Shown here: positions 30,068 to 35,341 of the stretch, one piece after another
Layout of the letters: every line of letters begins with the position of its first letter
Numbering within the stretch: the first letter of the stretch is position 1
Source: JAQUPP01 sp041649955
GTDB taxonomy: Bacteria; Patescibacteriota; Patescibacteriia; UBA2591; JAQUPP01
Assembly: GCA_041649955.1 (NCBI GenBank)
Contig: JBAZMD010000007.1
Coordinates: forward strand, 1 to 35,341
Direction: 5' to 3'
Length of the DNA stretch: 35,341 bases
The notes under the pieces: model-generated
The model's database searches: none
Told to the model about the DNA's origin: nothing
What the model saw: only the letters and a program-made list of their open reading frames with translations
Translations under genes and position numbers: made by a program

Positions 30068-30073
30068 ATTATA
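30068..30073 (-). promoter_or_regulatory. -10 element before recombination operon
   Basis: Minus strand GGGGTATAATATG, 62 bases before ATG 30006; best -35 (TTGTAG) is 20 bp away, so spacing is poor. The same GGGG-TATAATAT context occurs at 23539-23544. Confidence 0.5.
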
Positions 30074-30118
30074 CCCCTAACATTTTTAAAATACTACAAG
30101 GAAGTTATCCACAATTAA

Positions 30119-30144
30119 ACACCCCCACAATTAAGCGAGGGTGT
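30119..30144 (-). terminator. Hairpin at end of 67-aa gene
   Basis: ACACCC and GGGTGT pair around a 14-base loop directly after the stop of the 67-residue gene. The T stretch after it on the minus strand is short (TTTAATT), so termination may be weak. Confidence 0.5.
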
Positions 30145-30348
30145 CTAGTCCTTTAAGAACTCCTGTCTGTGTTCTTTCGCCCACTTTTCTGCGCCTCCGT
30201 TCTGCGCGTAGTGAGTTAAGAGCCAGTCGGGGTGGTGGTAAAGGTCTTCGTCAGTGCAATTATGCTCTACGCGCGTCGCGTGTCTGTTTAAAGGGCATAA
30301 TAAAGCGTCAATTATCTGCGCCACATTGTATCCTTTCAGATCAAACAT
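30145..30348 (-). CDS. Small hypothetical protein with canonical Shine-Dalgarno
   Basis: 67 residues: MFDLKGYNVAQIIDALLCPL, NRHATRVEHNCTDEDLYHHP, ending GGAEKWAKEHRQEFLKD. Helical, His-rich. Distinctive because AAAGGAGGTGCAAT precedes its ATG, the only perfect Shine-Dalgarno in the window, and because its DNA is noticeably richer in G and C. This points to a different origin from the rest of the genome. Function unknown. Bounded by a terminator on each side. Confidence 0.7.
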   Translation of the reverse strand: MFDLKGYNVAQIIDALLCPLNRHATRVEHNCTDEDLYHHPDWLLTHYAQNGGAEKWAKEHRQEFLKD

Positions 30349-30401
30349 ATTGCACCTCCTTTTTGAATGAACTCCTAGAGTAATTTTATCATTTTTGACA
30401 T

Positions 30402-30426
30402 CAAAAAAACACCCCGACAGAGTGTT
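30402..30426 (-). terminator. Terminator after tRNA gene
   Basis: AACAC pairs with GTGTT around a 9-base loop, followed on the minus strand by seven T. Placed 17 bases after the tRNA 3' end. Confidence 0.6.
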
Positions 30427-30442
30427 ACTTCACTTGAACTTT

Positions 30443-30545
30443 TGCTAAAGGTCAGACTTGAACTGACGCGCTTAGGAATACCATTTATGTATCGCTACAT
30501 AACGCTTAAGTGTATCCTCTGCTCTACCAACTGAGCTACTCTAGC
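30443..30545 (-). tRNA. tRNA-Thr(GGU)-like gene with 30-nt anticodon-loop insertion
   Basis: 103 nt. Acceptor GCTAGAG with CTTTAGC (one G-U), D-arm GCTC-AGTTGGTA-GAGC, T-arm GTCAG-TTCAAGT-CTGAC and discriminator A are all canonical; CCA is not encoded. Between D- and T-arm there is 30 nt too much. If 30484-30513 is removed, a normal 73-nt tRNA results, with anticodon loop T-TGGTA-T reading GGU (threonine) and the Thr identity pairs G1-C72 and C2-G71 present. One stem pair (27-43) is a mismatch. The insert has a perfect 7-bp hairpin, TTATGTA-GCGA-TACATAA. It follows promoter 30725-30753 and is followed by a terminator. Confidence 0.75.
30484..30513 (-). other. Possible 30-nt tRNA intron between positions 32 and 33
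   Basis: Sequence begins ACACTTAAGCG, contains hairpin TTATGTA-GCGA-TACATAA and ends AAA before the T33 of the anticodon loop. Boundaries could shift by one base. It is far too small for a group I or II intron. Splice mechanism unknown; alternatively the tRNA is a degraded or non-decoding copy. Confidence 0.55.
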
Positions 30546-30652
30546 ATATTTTTAATTTCTTCTTTTAAAAGCTTTCTAACTTTTTCAAGTTTCATACTTC
30601 TATAAGTAAAAAATTTCTTTCTTCTATTTTGTTTTTTTCTTTTATAATTCAT
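30536..30652 (-). CDS. Possible tiny basic protein overlapping the tRNA start
   Basis: A 38-codon frame: MNYKRKKQNRRKKFFTYRSM, KLEKVRKLLKEEIKNMLE. Its stop TAG lies in the first bases of the tRNA gene. No Shine-Dalgarno site. It is on the leader of the promoter at 30725. Could be a real basic peptide or only the leader of the tRNA transcript. Confidence 0.25.
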   Translation of the reverse strand: MNYKRKKQNRRKKFFTYRSMKLEKVRKLLKEEIKNMLE

Positions 30653-30724
30653 TCCGTCATAGAGAAGATAGGGACATAGGCGCTGACGAGGCTACCAATT
30701 TTTTGCACTTCTCAACCTACGCAC

Positions 30725-30753
30725 ATTATACAAAATAAAAACTCCCGAGTAAA
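30725..30753 (-). promoter_or_regulatory. Promoter TTTACT-N17-TATAAT for tRNA operon
   Basis: Perfect spacing and -10; identical hexamers to 23539-23567. The -35 lies in the loop of the upstream terminator. Confidence 0.7.
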
Positions 30754-30766
30754 GAATGGCGAGAGC
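30731..30766 (-). terminator. Terminator upstream of tRNA operon
   Basis: CTCTCG pairs with CGGGAG (one G-U) around an 12-base loop, followed on the minus strand by TTTTTATTTT. Ends transcription from the 30.9 kb promoter or the lysis genes. Confidence 0.62.
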
Positions 30767-30897
30767 TTTTATTAAATAGAACAGTTGCTAGTTGCATAGC
30801 GACTGAATGAAAAGAAAACCGAGTGAGCTTTTTGTTTTTTTATTAGATCCAATTTCAAACCACATATTAGGCTAGAAAGAACATCTTTACCTACTTA
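30767..30897 (-). other. Gene-free transcribed stretch, possible small RNA
   Basis: Lies between promoter 30898-30925 and terminator 30731-30766, which would yield a transcript of about 160 nt. The longest frame is 25 codons and lacks a ribosome site. I see no known RNA family. A small phage RNA is possible. Confidence 0.35.
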
Positions 30898-30925
30898 ATA
30901 ATATCACTTTACAATTACTTTACAA
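30898..30925 (-). promoter_or_regulatory. Promoter TTGTAA-N16-TGA-TATTAT
   Basis: Minus strand, just downstream of the 12-bp terminator hairpin. Good -35 and an extended -10 with one mismatch. Confidence 0.55.
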
Positions 30926-30927
30926 TT

Positions 30928-30973
30928 AAAAATAGAGAGTAGGCTCAAAAATTTGTTCCCCCTCTCTATTTTT
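30928..30973. terminator. Bidirectional terminator after the lysis genes
   Basis: A perfect 12-bp stem (AAAAATAGAGAG with CTCTCTATTTTT) with a 22-base loop; T-rich on both strands. Ends the lysin/holin operon on the minus strand. Confidence 0.75.
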
Positions 30974-30979
30974 GTTTAA

Positions 30980-31082
30980 CCTCCTTTCGGAGAGAACCAG
31001 TCAGTCGTCGCTATCGCCCAACTTTAAAATTAAATAAAGGTATTTTTACAGACGATAGCTAACGATATAACTCGTATCCTTT
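30980..31082 (-). other. Structured 3' region after holin gene
   Basis: Gene-free. On the minus strand GCTATCG pairs with CGATAGC 35 bases away, and CTCC-GAAA-GGAG forms a tetraloop hairpin. An AAAGGAGG follows, but no start codon at proper spacing. Possibly an RNA-stability element. Confidence 0.35.
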
Positions 31083-31325
31083 TTATTTATTATCTTGAAT
31101 TGTTTTAACAATGAAAGCGTAAAATGCACCTGCATATACGATAACATTTAGGACAGCGTCCCAGTATCCGAATTGTAAAAGTGTTGAATAAATAAACGCA
31201 CCGATAAGCGCGATAACTGCGACTAGAAGAAGAACGCTGTTACCTTGTAATACAAATTTATTTTTCAAATAACTTACTAACAAAGAAACGACTACACCTA
31301 CGAACATTAAAGTAATTGTATCCAT
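31083..31325 (-). CDS. Holin-like membrane protein
   Basis: 80 residues with three probable membrane helices: ITLMFVGVVVSLLVSYL, SVLLLVAVIALIGAFIYSTL, and VLNVIVYAGAFYAFIVKTI, and a short charged tail. Size, number of helices and position four bases after the endolysin-like gene fit a holin that permeabilises the membrane for the lysin. Family not identifiable by eye. Confidence 0.7.
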   Translation of the reverse strand: MDTITLMFVGVVVSLLVSYLKNKFVLQGNSVLLLVAVIALIGAFIYSTLLQFGYWDAVLNVIVYAGAFYAFIVKTIQDNK

Positions 31326-31329
31326 AATT

Positions 31330-32340
31330 TTAATTATATAACTCTTTTAATTTTGCTTTTGTTATTTCTCCAAAGTATCCGACATTAGGGACTATCCCAT
31401 ACTTTGTTTGAAACTTAATTAAAGCCTGTTTTGTAAGACTTCCAAAATATCCAGTGTTTAAGCCATTTGCTAGGAATTTCTCGTAAATTAAACATTCTTG
31501 GAGGGACTTTACAGAGCCGTCAAAAACGGGCTTAGGCGTGTCTTGAAATTTAAAGTTGATAGGATACCTAGCTAAAAATACTTTCAAGTCAAACCATTCT
31601 TTAGAAATATACTTAACATAGTTCGCCTCGTAGTCTGCGGAGTCTTCAATGACAATATACTTAACTCCGTTTTTAATTGTTGTATCTACGGCAGTAAAAG
31701 AGTGCGCCCAAGGGTTATCGGTAGAGTTAGCTTTAGGATAAGAAGTGTAGAAAAATTCGCCAGAGCCAAAGTGTCCCCAAAGCATAATAGGTTTTTTTGT
31801 TTGCTCAAGAGTAGAGGCAACAGTATCAAAGTCTAAAGGCACTTCAAACCAATTCGGAGAAATAGCAAAGCCGTCGGCAGTATCTTTTATATGATCTGAA
31901 ATATCTAAAGCATTGATAGCAGTTTCAGAAAGTCCTTCGCTTGGTAAAAGTTCTTCAACAATAGCGCCAGTAGAAGAAAGGTATCTTGCGTTATCAAAAT
32001 TCATTCCTCCATAAGGGGCGTTGTTTCTTTGTTTATACCAAAAACCCGCACTCCATTTTACTATCCTAGAATTTAAAATGTAATATAAAACAAGAGTAAT
32101 TTTAGCCATTGTAAAAGCAACACAAGCACTTGAGCCGTCTTGATATTGATAAGGAAACTTTCTTACACTTCCGTCGCTGTTAACTCCTTGGAAAGTAGGA
32201 ACGGCTACACTTGCGACGCCCTCTTTTTGAGAGAAAACATTAGGAGAACTTGCACCATTTTTAATATCCTCTTTAGTAATACCAAAAAATCTAGTTTCTG
32301 GCTTTCTAAAAAAAGACTTTAGAAAATTTAATATACTCAT
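31330..32340 (-). CDS. Papain-type cysteine peptidase with peptidoglycan-binding domain (probable endolysin)
   Basis: 336 residues. Papain-like catalytic set: Q67 and C73 in YQDGSSACVAFT (the papain spacing of Q19 and C25), H213 in NPWAHSFTAVD and D233 in VIEDSADYE at the place of the papain Asn. C-terminal residues about 270-336 (SVKSLQECLIYEKFLANGLN, LTKQALIKFQTKYGI, VGYFGEITKAKLKELY) are a PG_binding_1 type wall-binding domain. No signal peptide. Next to a holin-like gene, so I call it the lysin, although C1-type peptidases are uncommon lysins; a virion role is the alternative. Confidence 0.78.
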   Translation of the reverse strand: MSILNFLKSFFRKPETRFFGITKEDIKNGASSPNVFSQKEGVASVAVPTFQGVNSDGSVRKFPYQYQDGSSACVAFTMAKITLVLYYILNSRIVKWSAGFWYKQRNNAPYGGMNFDNARYLSSTGAIVEELLPSEGLSETAINALDISDHIKDTADGFAISPNWFEVPLDFDTVASTLEQTKKPIMLWGHFGSGEFFYTSYPKANSTDNPWAHSFTAVDTTIKNGVKYIVIEDSADYEANYVKYISKEWFDLKVFLARYPINFKFQDTPKPVFDGSVKSLQECLIYEKFLANGLNTGYFGSLTKQALIKFQTKYGIVPNVGYFGEITKAKLKELYN

Positions 32341-32347
32341 ACAAATT

Positions 32348-32376
32348 ATTATACACCTTTTTCTATTTCTTGTAAA
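32348..32376 (-). promoter_or_regulatory. Promoter TTTACA-N17-TATAAT for lysis genes
   Basis: The best -35 in the window, exact 17-bp spacer, consensus -10; starts about 8 bases before ATG 32340. It overlaps the end of the GT9-like gene, so lysis genes can be expressed separately. Confidence 0.72.
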
Positions 32377-32744
32377 AGCACCTGTGGAGAAACAAAGGCA
32401 TTTTTATCGCAAACAGTATCACTCCAAGTCCCGTAAGTATCTGGTCTTAGATATTCTCTTGACTTTAATAAATTTATATTGTGTTCGTAGCCAAAGATAA
32501 GAGGGTCAGACTTACTCCATAAAACAACTCCCCTTTTTAATTTATGATAAGCACAAAGGTGGGGTAGGAAAGAGTCTATACTTATCCATATATCGCACTC
32601 ATTTACCATTTTAACTATTTCAGAAAATGGAAGTATACCCTCAATTTTTTTTATCTCGTGTCCTTTTGCAAGTTCAAAAAACTTCTCCCAGTAAGGATAA
32701 GACTTTGCTGTCTTTATATTTCCTGCGCTAACTAATATCTTCAT
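32349..32744 (-). CDS. GT9-like C-terminal half (heptosyltransferase type)
   Basis: 131 residues. FSEIVKMVNECDIWISIDSF-LPHLCAYHKLKRGVVLWS is the donor-binding C-terminal half of GT9-type glycosyltransferases ('l...i..ad.wis.Ds...HlaaA...p.v.lfG'), here with KSDPLIFGYEHNINLL after it. It overlaps the 505-residue gene by 17 bases in the +1 frame; that gene ends in the GT9 N-terminal half. So the domain is split, or the two are produced by frameshift, or an indel in an A6 run separated them. Confidence 0.7.
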   Translation of the reverse strand: MKILVSAGNIKTAKSYPYWEKFFELAKGHEIKKIEGILPFSEIVKMVNECDIWISIDSFLPHLCAYHKLKRGVVLWSKSDPLIFGYEHNINLLKSREYLRPDTYGTWSDTVCDKNAFVSPQVLLQEIEKGV

Positions 32745-34245
32745 ATAATTTTTTAAAAGCGTCTATTAAAGTTCCTTTCCAATTATTCTGAACGCACCAT
32801 TTATAAATATCGTAGTCTTTTATATCAACTATCGCCTGCGCCTCGGCTATGCTTATAGTATTGTATCCCTTTAAAATTTCTGGATAACAACAAGCAATAA
32901 CAGAGTCTTTCTCTGGAGTGATAGCTTGCAAGAACATATAGTGATCTCCAATACCATTATTCAAGACATAGAGTTTTTTTCCTAGTTTTCTAAAGACAGT
33001 CCAAGCTCTATAAATTTGTTCGTCGTGCTTAAACATTTCTTCTCCTTGTCCGCTACGAATACCTCCCGCACTTCTAAAGTGTTGCGTCTTAGCTTTTGGA
33101 GTTACGATAAGTTTATATCCCTTATATCTAAATGACTCCGTAAACATAGTTTCTTCTTTGTGAGCAACGGAGCTTAGTCTTAAGTCAAAGTGAACAATGT
33201 TAGGGAGATACAAAAATGACGAGTATAAGTCCTCAACTTCTCTAGGCTCTCCGTCCCAATTAAACCATTGAATATTTGGAATAACTCCAGAGGGAGGGTT
33301 AATATTAGACAAATTTTCTACGACTGGCTGTGTAACAAGTCCTCCAACTGCGCCGACTCCGTCTTTCATTTCTTTAAACAATTCTTCCAAACAAGTAGGC
33401 TCTGCTATCTCGTCGTCGTCTATTCTCCAGTTATAAGTAAAGCTCATTGTGTTAGCTTTCTCGTGATTATGATGTTGTCCTTTTTGTTCTCCGTAAATAA
33501 CTTGTGAGGTAATTCCTTTTTCGTAGAGTAATTTAAAACAGTATTGATAGACTTCTATATCATTAAAATTTCTTCTCTCTTTATTATCGTCAAAGATAAT
33601 TAAGTGATCTGGCTTAAGAGTCTGCATAGCGATAGATACCAAGGTAAGCGGTAGGGTAGTATCAGTTCTATTGCAAGTAGAAACATAACAAAGAATATCT
33701 ATCTTTGGCTTACTCCATATATCGCCCATAACTTTTACACTGCCGAATTTTTCGTCTACGGCTTTAATAACTCCTTTCCAGTTTTGAGAGTAGTCGTGTC
33801 CTGCGATAGTTCCTTTTACTTTTGGATACCAGTTTTCTATGTCTTGTTTTACATCTTCGTAAGTATGTCCTGCGTCAATAAATAATAAGTCTATTTCTTC
33901 TTTTACTAAAACGCTTGCCTCATTCGTTGTCATTTCAAAAATTTTAATATCAGTTCCAACAAGAGCAAATTCTCCAAAGAAGTTTTTTATATTCTTCTCA
34001 AATTCTTCTCTCAAATTAAATTCCTTTGCAAATTTGTGAGCCTCTCCCTCGCTGTCAGTTCCTTTGAAAGTATCAACGGCAATTACTCTTATTTTTTTTC
34101 TTAAAATAATATCTGCGACAGAGCAAAGACTCTTTCCTTTCCACACTCCCAACTCAACAAGAAGACCCCCTTGAGGAATTTTCTCAACGAGTCTTCTATA
34201 TTCTCTTATGTTTTCGTTTGAAAACCACCCGTCTGGTAAATTCAT
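32728..34245 (-). CDS. Methyltransferase-GT2-GT9N multidomain glycan enzyme
   Basis: 505 residues in three parts. (1) 1-175: class I methyltransferase with LLVELGVWKGKSL (30-37 motif) and LLFIDAGHTYEDVKQDI (120-135), of the cephalosporin hydroxylase/Methyltransf_24 type. (2) About 183-415: GT2 type with ILCYVSTCNRTDTTLPLTLV, HLIIFDD (acidic), and TYNWRIDDDEI (DDD 276-278, metal binding) and a later KTQHFRSAGGIRS. (3) From about 430: LYVLNNGIGDHYMFLQAITP, the N-terminal half of GT9, finishing with NNWKGTLIDAFKKLYEDIS. Placed after the collagen-like fibre, it may glycosylate or otherwise decorate a surface polymer or the fibre itself. Confidence 0.82.
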   Translation of the reverse strand: MNLPDGWFSNENIREYRRLVEKIPQGGLLVELGVWKGKSLCSVADIILRKKIRVIAVDTFKGTDSEGEAHKFAKEFNLREEFEKNIKNFFGEFALVGTDIKIFEMTTNEASVLVKEEIDLLFIDAGHTYEDVKQDIENWYPKVKGTIAGHDYSQNWKGVIKAVDEKFGSVKVMGDIWSKPKIDILCYVSTCNRTDTTLPLTLVSIAMQTLKPDHLIIFDDNKERRNFNDIEVYQYCFKLLYEKGITSQVIYGEQKGQHHNHEKANTMSFTYNWRIDDDEIAEPTCLEELFKEMKDGVGAVGGLVTQPVVENLSNINPPSGVIPNIQWFNWDGEPREVEDLYSSFLYLPNIVHFDLRLSSVAHKEETMFTESFRYKGYKLIVTPKAKTQHFRSAGGIRSGQGEEMFKHDEQIYRAWTVFRKLGKKLYVLNNGIGDHYMFLQAITPEKDSVIACCYPEILKGYNTISIAEAQAIVDIKDYDIYKWCVQNNWKGTLIDAFKKLYEDIS

Positions 34246-34270
34246 ATAAAAAATTAAATTAGTTTTTTAT

Positions 34271-34298
34271 ATTATACCACTATCAGTTATCAATACAA
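34271..34298 (-). promoter_or_regulatory. Promoter for the glycan/lysis operon
   Basis: TTGTAT, 16-bp spacer, TGG-TATAAT on the minus strand; overlaps the end of the fibre gene. Extended -10. Confidence 0.65.
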
Positions 34299-35341
34299 GT
34301 TTAATGTTACTAAAGAGAAACCTCCTGCACCTCCTCCGCCTCCTCCGTAATATGGCGCGCCTGCTCCTCCACTTCCTCCATTACCAGTATCGTTACTTCC
34401 AGAAGAACCTCCCGCGCCCCCTGCGACATTGGCGTTACCTCCTGCTCCTCCACCAACAAGACAAGCTCCTCCGCCTCCTCCTGCCTGTGCGCCTCCGCCT
34501 CCTCCTGCACTACTTCCATTTCCTCCAGTTGTTGTAATAGTTCCTGCTTTAGAAGTTAAAGAATTATATAAAATAATTACCATTCCACCTCCGCCTCCGC
34601 CGTGTCCTCCACTACCACTCGCGCCCGCACTTCCGATAGCTCCAGACGCGTCAATAGTTGCGGTAAAGTTCAATGCTCCTCCACATTCAATAAGAAGTCC
34701 TCCGCCTCCTCTGCCTCCTGTATTTGTTCCACCTCCACCATTTCCTCCGCCACTTCCACAAGTTATTTGTCTAGCTCCACTTACTTGATAGTGTAATTCA
34801 GACTTAGGAAAGAATTGTCTTGTAGTTGTTAGTGCGACTCCTCCCGCTTGTCCATTTCCATTATGAACAAGTCCGTCTACCCACCCGTCATACTGGTGTG
34901 TGGCGCTTGACCCCATAAGTTTTACATCAATATTAGGAGTTGCGGAAGATGTTAAAGTTACATTTCCTTGACTTCTTAAGACTATAACTGACCCATTGGC
35001 GTGAGGGTTAGAGAAAGCCAAAGCCCCAGTTCCAGTAATTGAAATTGAGGTATAGTTTTTTTCTACATAAGCAAGACCTCCTAAGTCTATAGTTGTAGTT
35101 CCAGAGGTAATAGATAATGCTCCGTCTGCTCCTGTTCCTCCGAATTTTGCGGAAGAAGTCGCGCTTGCTCCAGAATATCCACTGTATCCAGAGTATCCGC
35201 TCTTACCACTGTAACCAGAGTATCCACTCTTACCACTGTAACCAGAGTATCCGCTCTTACCACTGTAACCAGAGTATCCGCTTGTTGACGCACCAGACTG
35301 TCCAGAGTATCCCGAGTAGCCCGAAGTTCCACTTGCGCCAT
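34290..35341 (-). CDS. Collagen-like tail fibre, C-terminal part (begins at 1157)
   Basis: Continuation of the gene starting at 1157; 35215-35341 is the duplicated end. GYSGYSGKSG triplets run to about residue 404. Then comes a globular module (KFGGTGADGALSITSGTTT, LGGLAYVEKNYT, ISITGTG, NVTLTSS) and finally a very glycine-rich tail with GGGGG blocks separated by short beta segments (LLIECGGALNF, MVIILYNSLTSK), ending SLVTLNLY and TGA. The module and tail are shared with the 369-residue fibre at 1342-2451. Glycine-rich tips of this style resemble the polyglycine-II adhesins of the phage S16 gp38 type, so I infer receptor recognition at the fibre tip. The promoter for the next operon (TATAAT at 34271-34276) overlaps the gene end. 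Confidence 0.88.
   Translation of the reverse strand, partial: GASGTSGYSGYSGQSGASTSGYSGYSGKSGYSGYSGKSGYSGYSGKSGYSGYSGYSGASATSSAKFGGTGADGALSITSGTTTIDLGGLAYVEKNYTSISITGTGALAFSNPHANGSVIVLRSQGNVTLTSSATPNIDVKLMGSSATHQYDGWVDGLVHNGNGQAGGVALTTTRQFFPKSELHYQVSGARQITCGSGGGNGGGGTNTGGRGGGGLLIECGGALNFTATIDASGAIGSAGASGSGGHGGGGGGMVIILYNSLTSKAGTITTTGGNGSSAGGGGGAQAGGGGGACLVGGGAGGNANVAGGAGGSSGSNDTGNGGSGGAGAPYYGGGGGGAGGFSLVTLNLY
35215..35341. repeat. Assembly end-overlap, copy 2 (identical to 1-127)
   Basis: Exact repeat of the first 127 bases. Should be removed to obtain the 35,214-bp circle. Confidence 0.93.

Noticed and set aside
30141..30383. Plus-strand frame of 80 codons opposite the 67-residue gene
   Set aside because: The minus-strand gene has a perfect Shine-Dalgarno site and flanking terminators; the plus frame has neither.
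30443..30545. tRNA-Leu/Ser/Sec with long variable arm
   Set aside because: D-arm and overall 103-nt length do not fit; removing 30 nt in the anticodon loop restores a class I tRNA exactly, with Thr identity pairs.
30443..30545. tRNA as a prophage attachment site
   Set aside because: No integrase, excisionase or repressor is visible anywhere in the window.
34429..34788. Proline-rich plus-strand frame opposite the fibre tip
   Set aside because: PPPP stretches are the reverse of GGGG codons of the minus-strand fibre; no independent support.
1..35341. CRISPR array
   Set aside because: The regular short repeats at 1-1035 are coding Gly-X-Ser triplets without unique spacers.
1..35341. Alternative genetic code (TGA or TAG reassigned)
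   Set aside because: TGA, TAA and TAG all end genes at sensible positions, for example the fibre with TGA and the chaperone with TAG, and no gene is broken by in-frame TGA or TAG.

Overview
This window looks like one complete genome of a tailed, siphovirus-type phage, taken from a circular assembly. Bases 35215-35341 repeat bases 1-127 exactly. If the overlap is removed the circle is 35,214 bp, and one fibre gene reads in frame across the join. Every gene I can support is on the minus strand. The DNA is AT-rich, stop usage fits the standard code (TGA is a stop), and I see no integrase, repressor or other lysogeny gene, so a lytic lifestyle is likely. Almost no start codon has a Shine-Dalgarno sequence; starts sit behind A/T-rich leaders. 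Promoters, in contrast, are of the ordinary sigma-70 TATAAT type, often with an extended TGn element. The host is not certain. A membrane-anchored lysozyme-like protein (26141-26518) resembles a family I associate with Patescibacteria (CPR) genomes, so that group is my leading guess.

Layout, in the direction of transcription (descending coordinates): 34.2-31.1 kb holds a methyltransferase/glycosyltransferase fusion with a separate GT9-like half, a papain-type cysteine peptidase with a peptidoglycan-binding domain (probable endolysin) and a holin-like membrane protein. 31.1-30.1 kb is a noncoding-rich cassette of terminators, promoters and a tRNA-Thr(GGU)-like gene that appears to be interrupted by a 30-nt intron. 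30.0-22.0 kb is the recombination/replication block: Erf annealing protein, PD-(D/E)XK nuclease, SSB-like protein, replication initiator, lysozyme-like protein, VRR-NUC and HNH nucleases, zinc-finger proteins and many tiny genes. At 21.87-22.02 kb there is a candidate structured RNA. 20.8-17.2 kb carries surface-sugar genes (CDP-glycerol transferase-like, GT25-like, pyruvyl transferase-like, methyltransferase). 17.2-15.8 kb has a ParB-like and a Mom-like gene, suggesting DNA modification.

15.6-1.2 kb is the virion block in classical order: small and large terminase, portal-MuF fusion, prohead protease, major capsid, connector, stopper, gp10-like, tail terminator, tail tube, tail chaperones joined by a -1 frameshift at a nine-A run, tape measure, tail hub, a tail-tip protein, a glycine-rich fibre, a tiny SPYSxK-repeat protein, and the 693-residue collagen-like fibre that crosses the window ends.

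Most worth checking: the tRNA with a 30-nt insertion in its anticodon loop, the 152-nt RNA whose 24-bp closing stem pairs fully only on the coding strand, the ParB/Mom pair, the frameshifted chaperone, the fibre pair, and the lack of Shine-Dalgarno sites except in the cassette carrying the tRNA.
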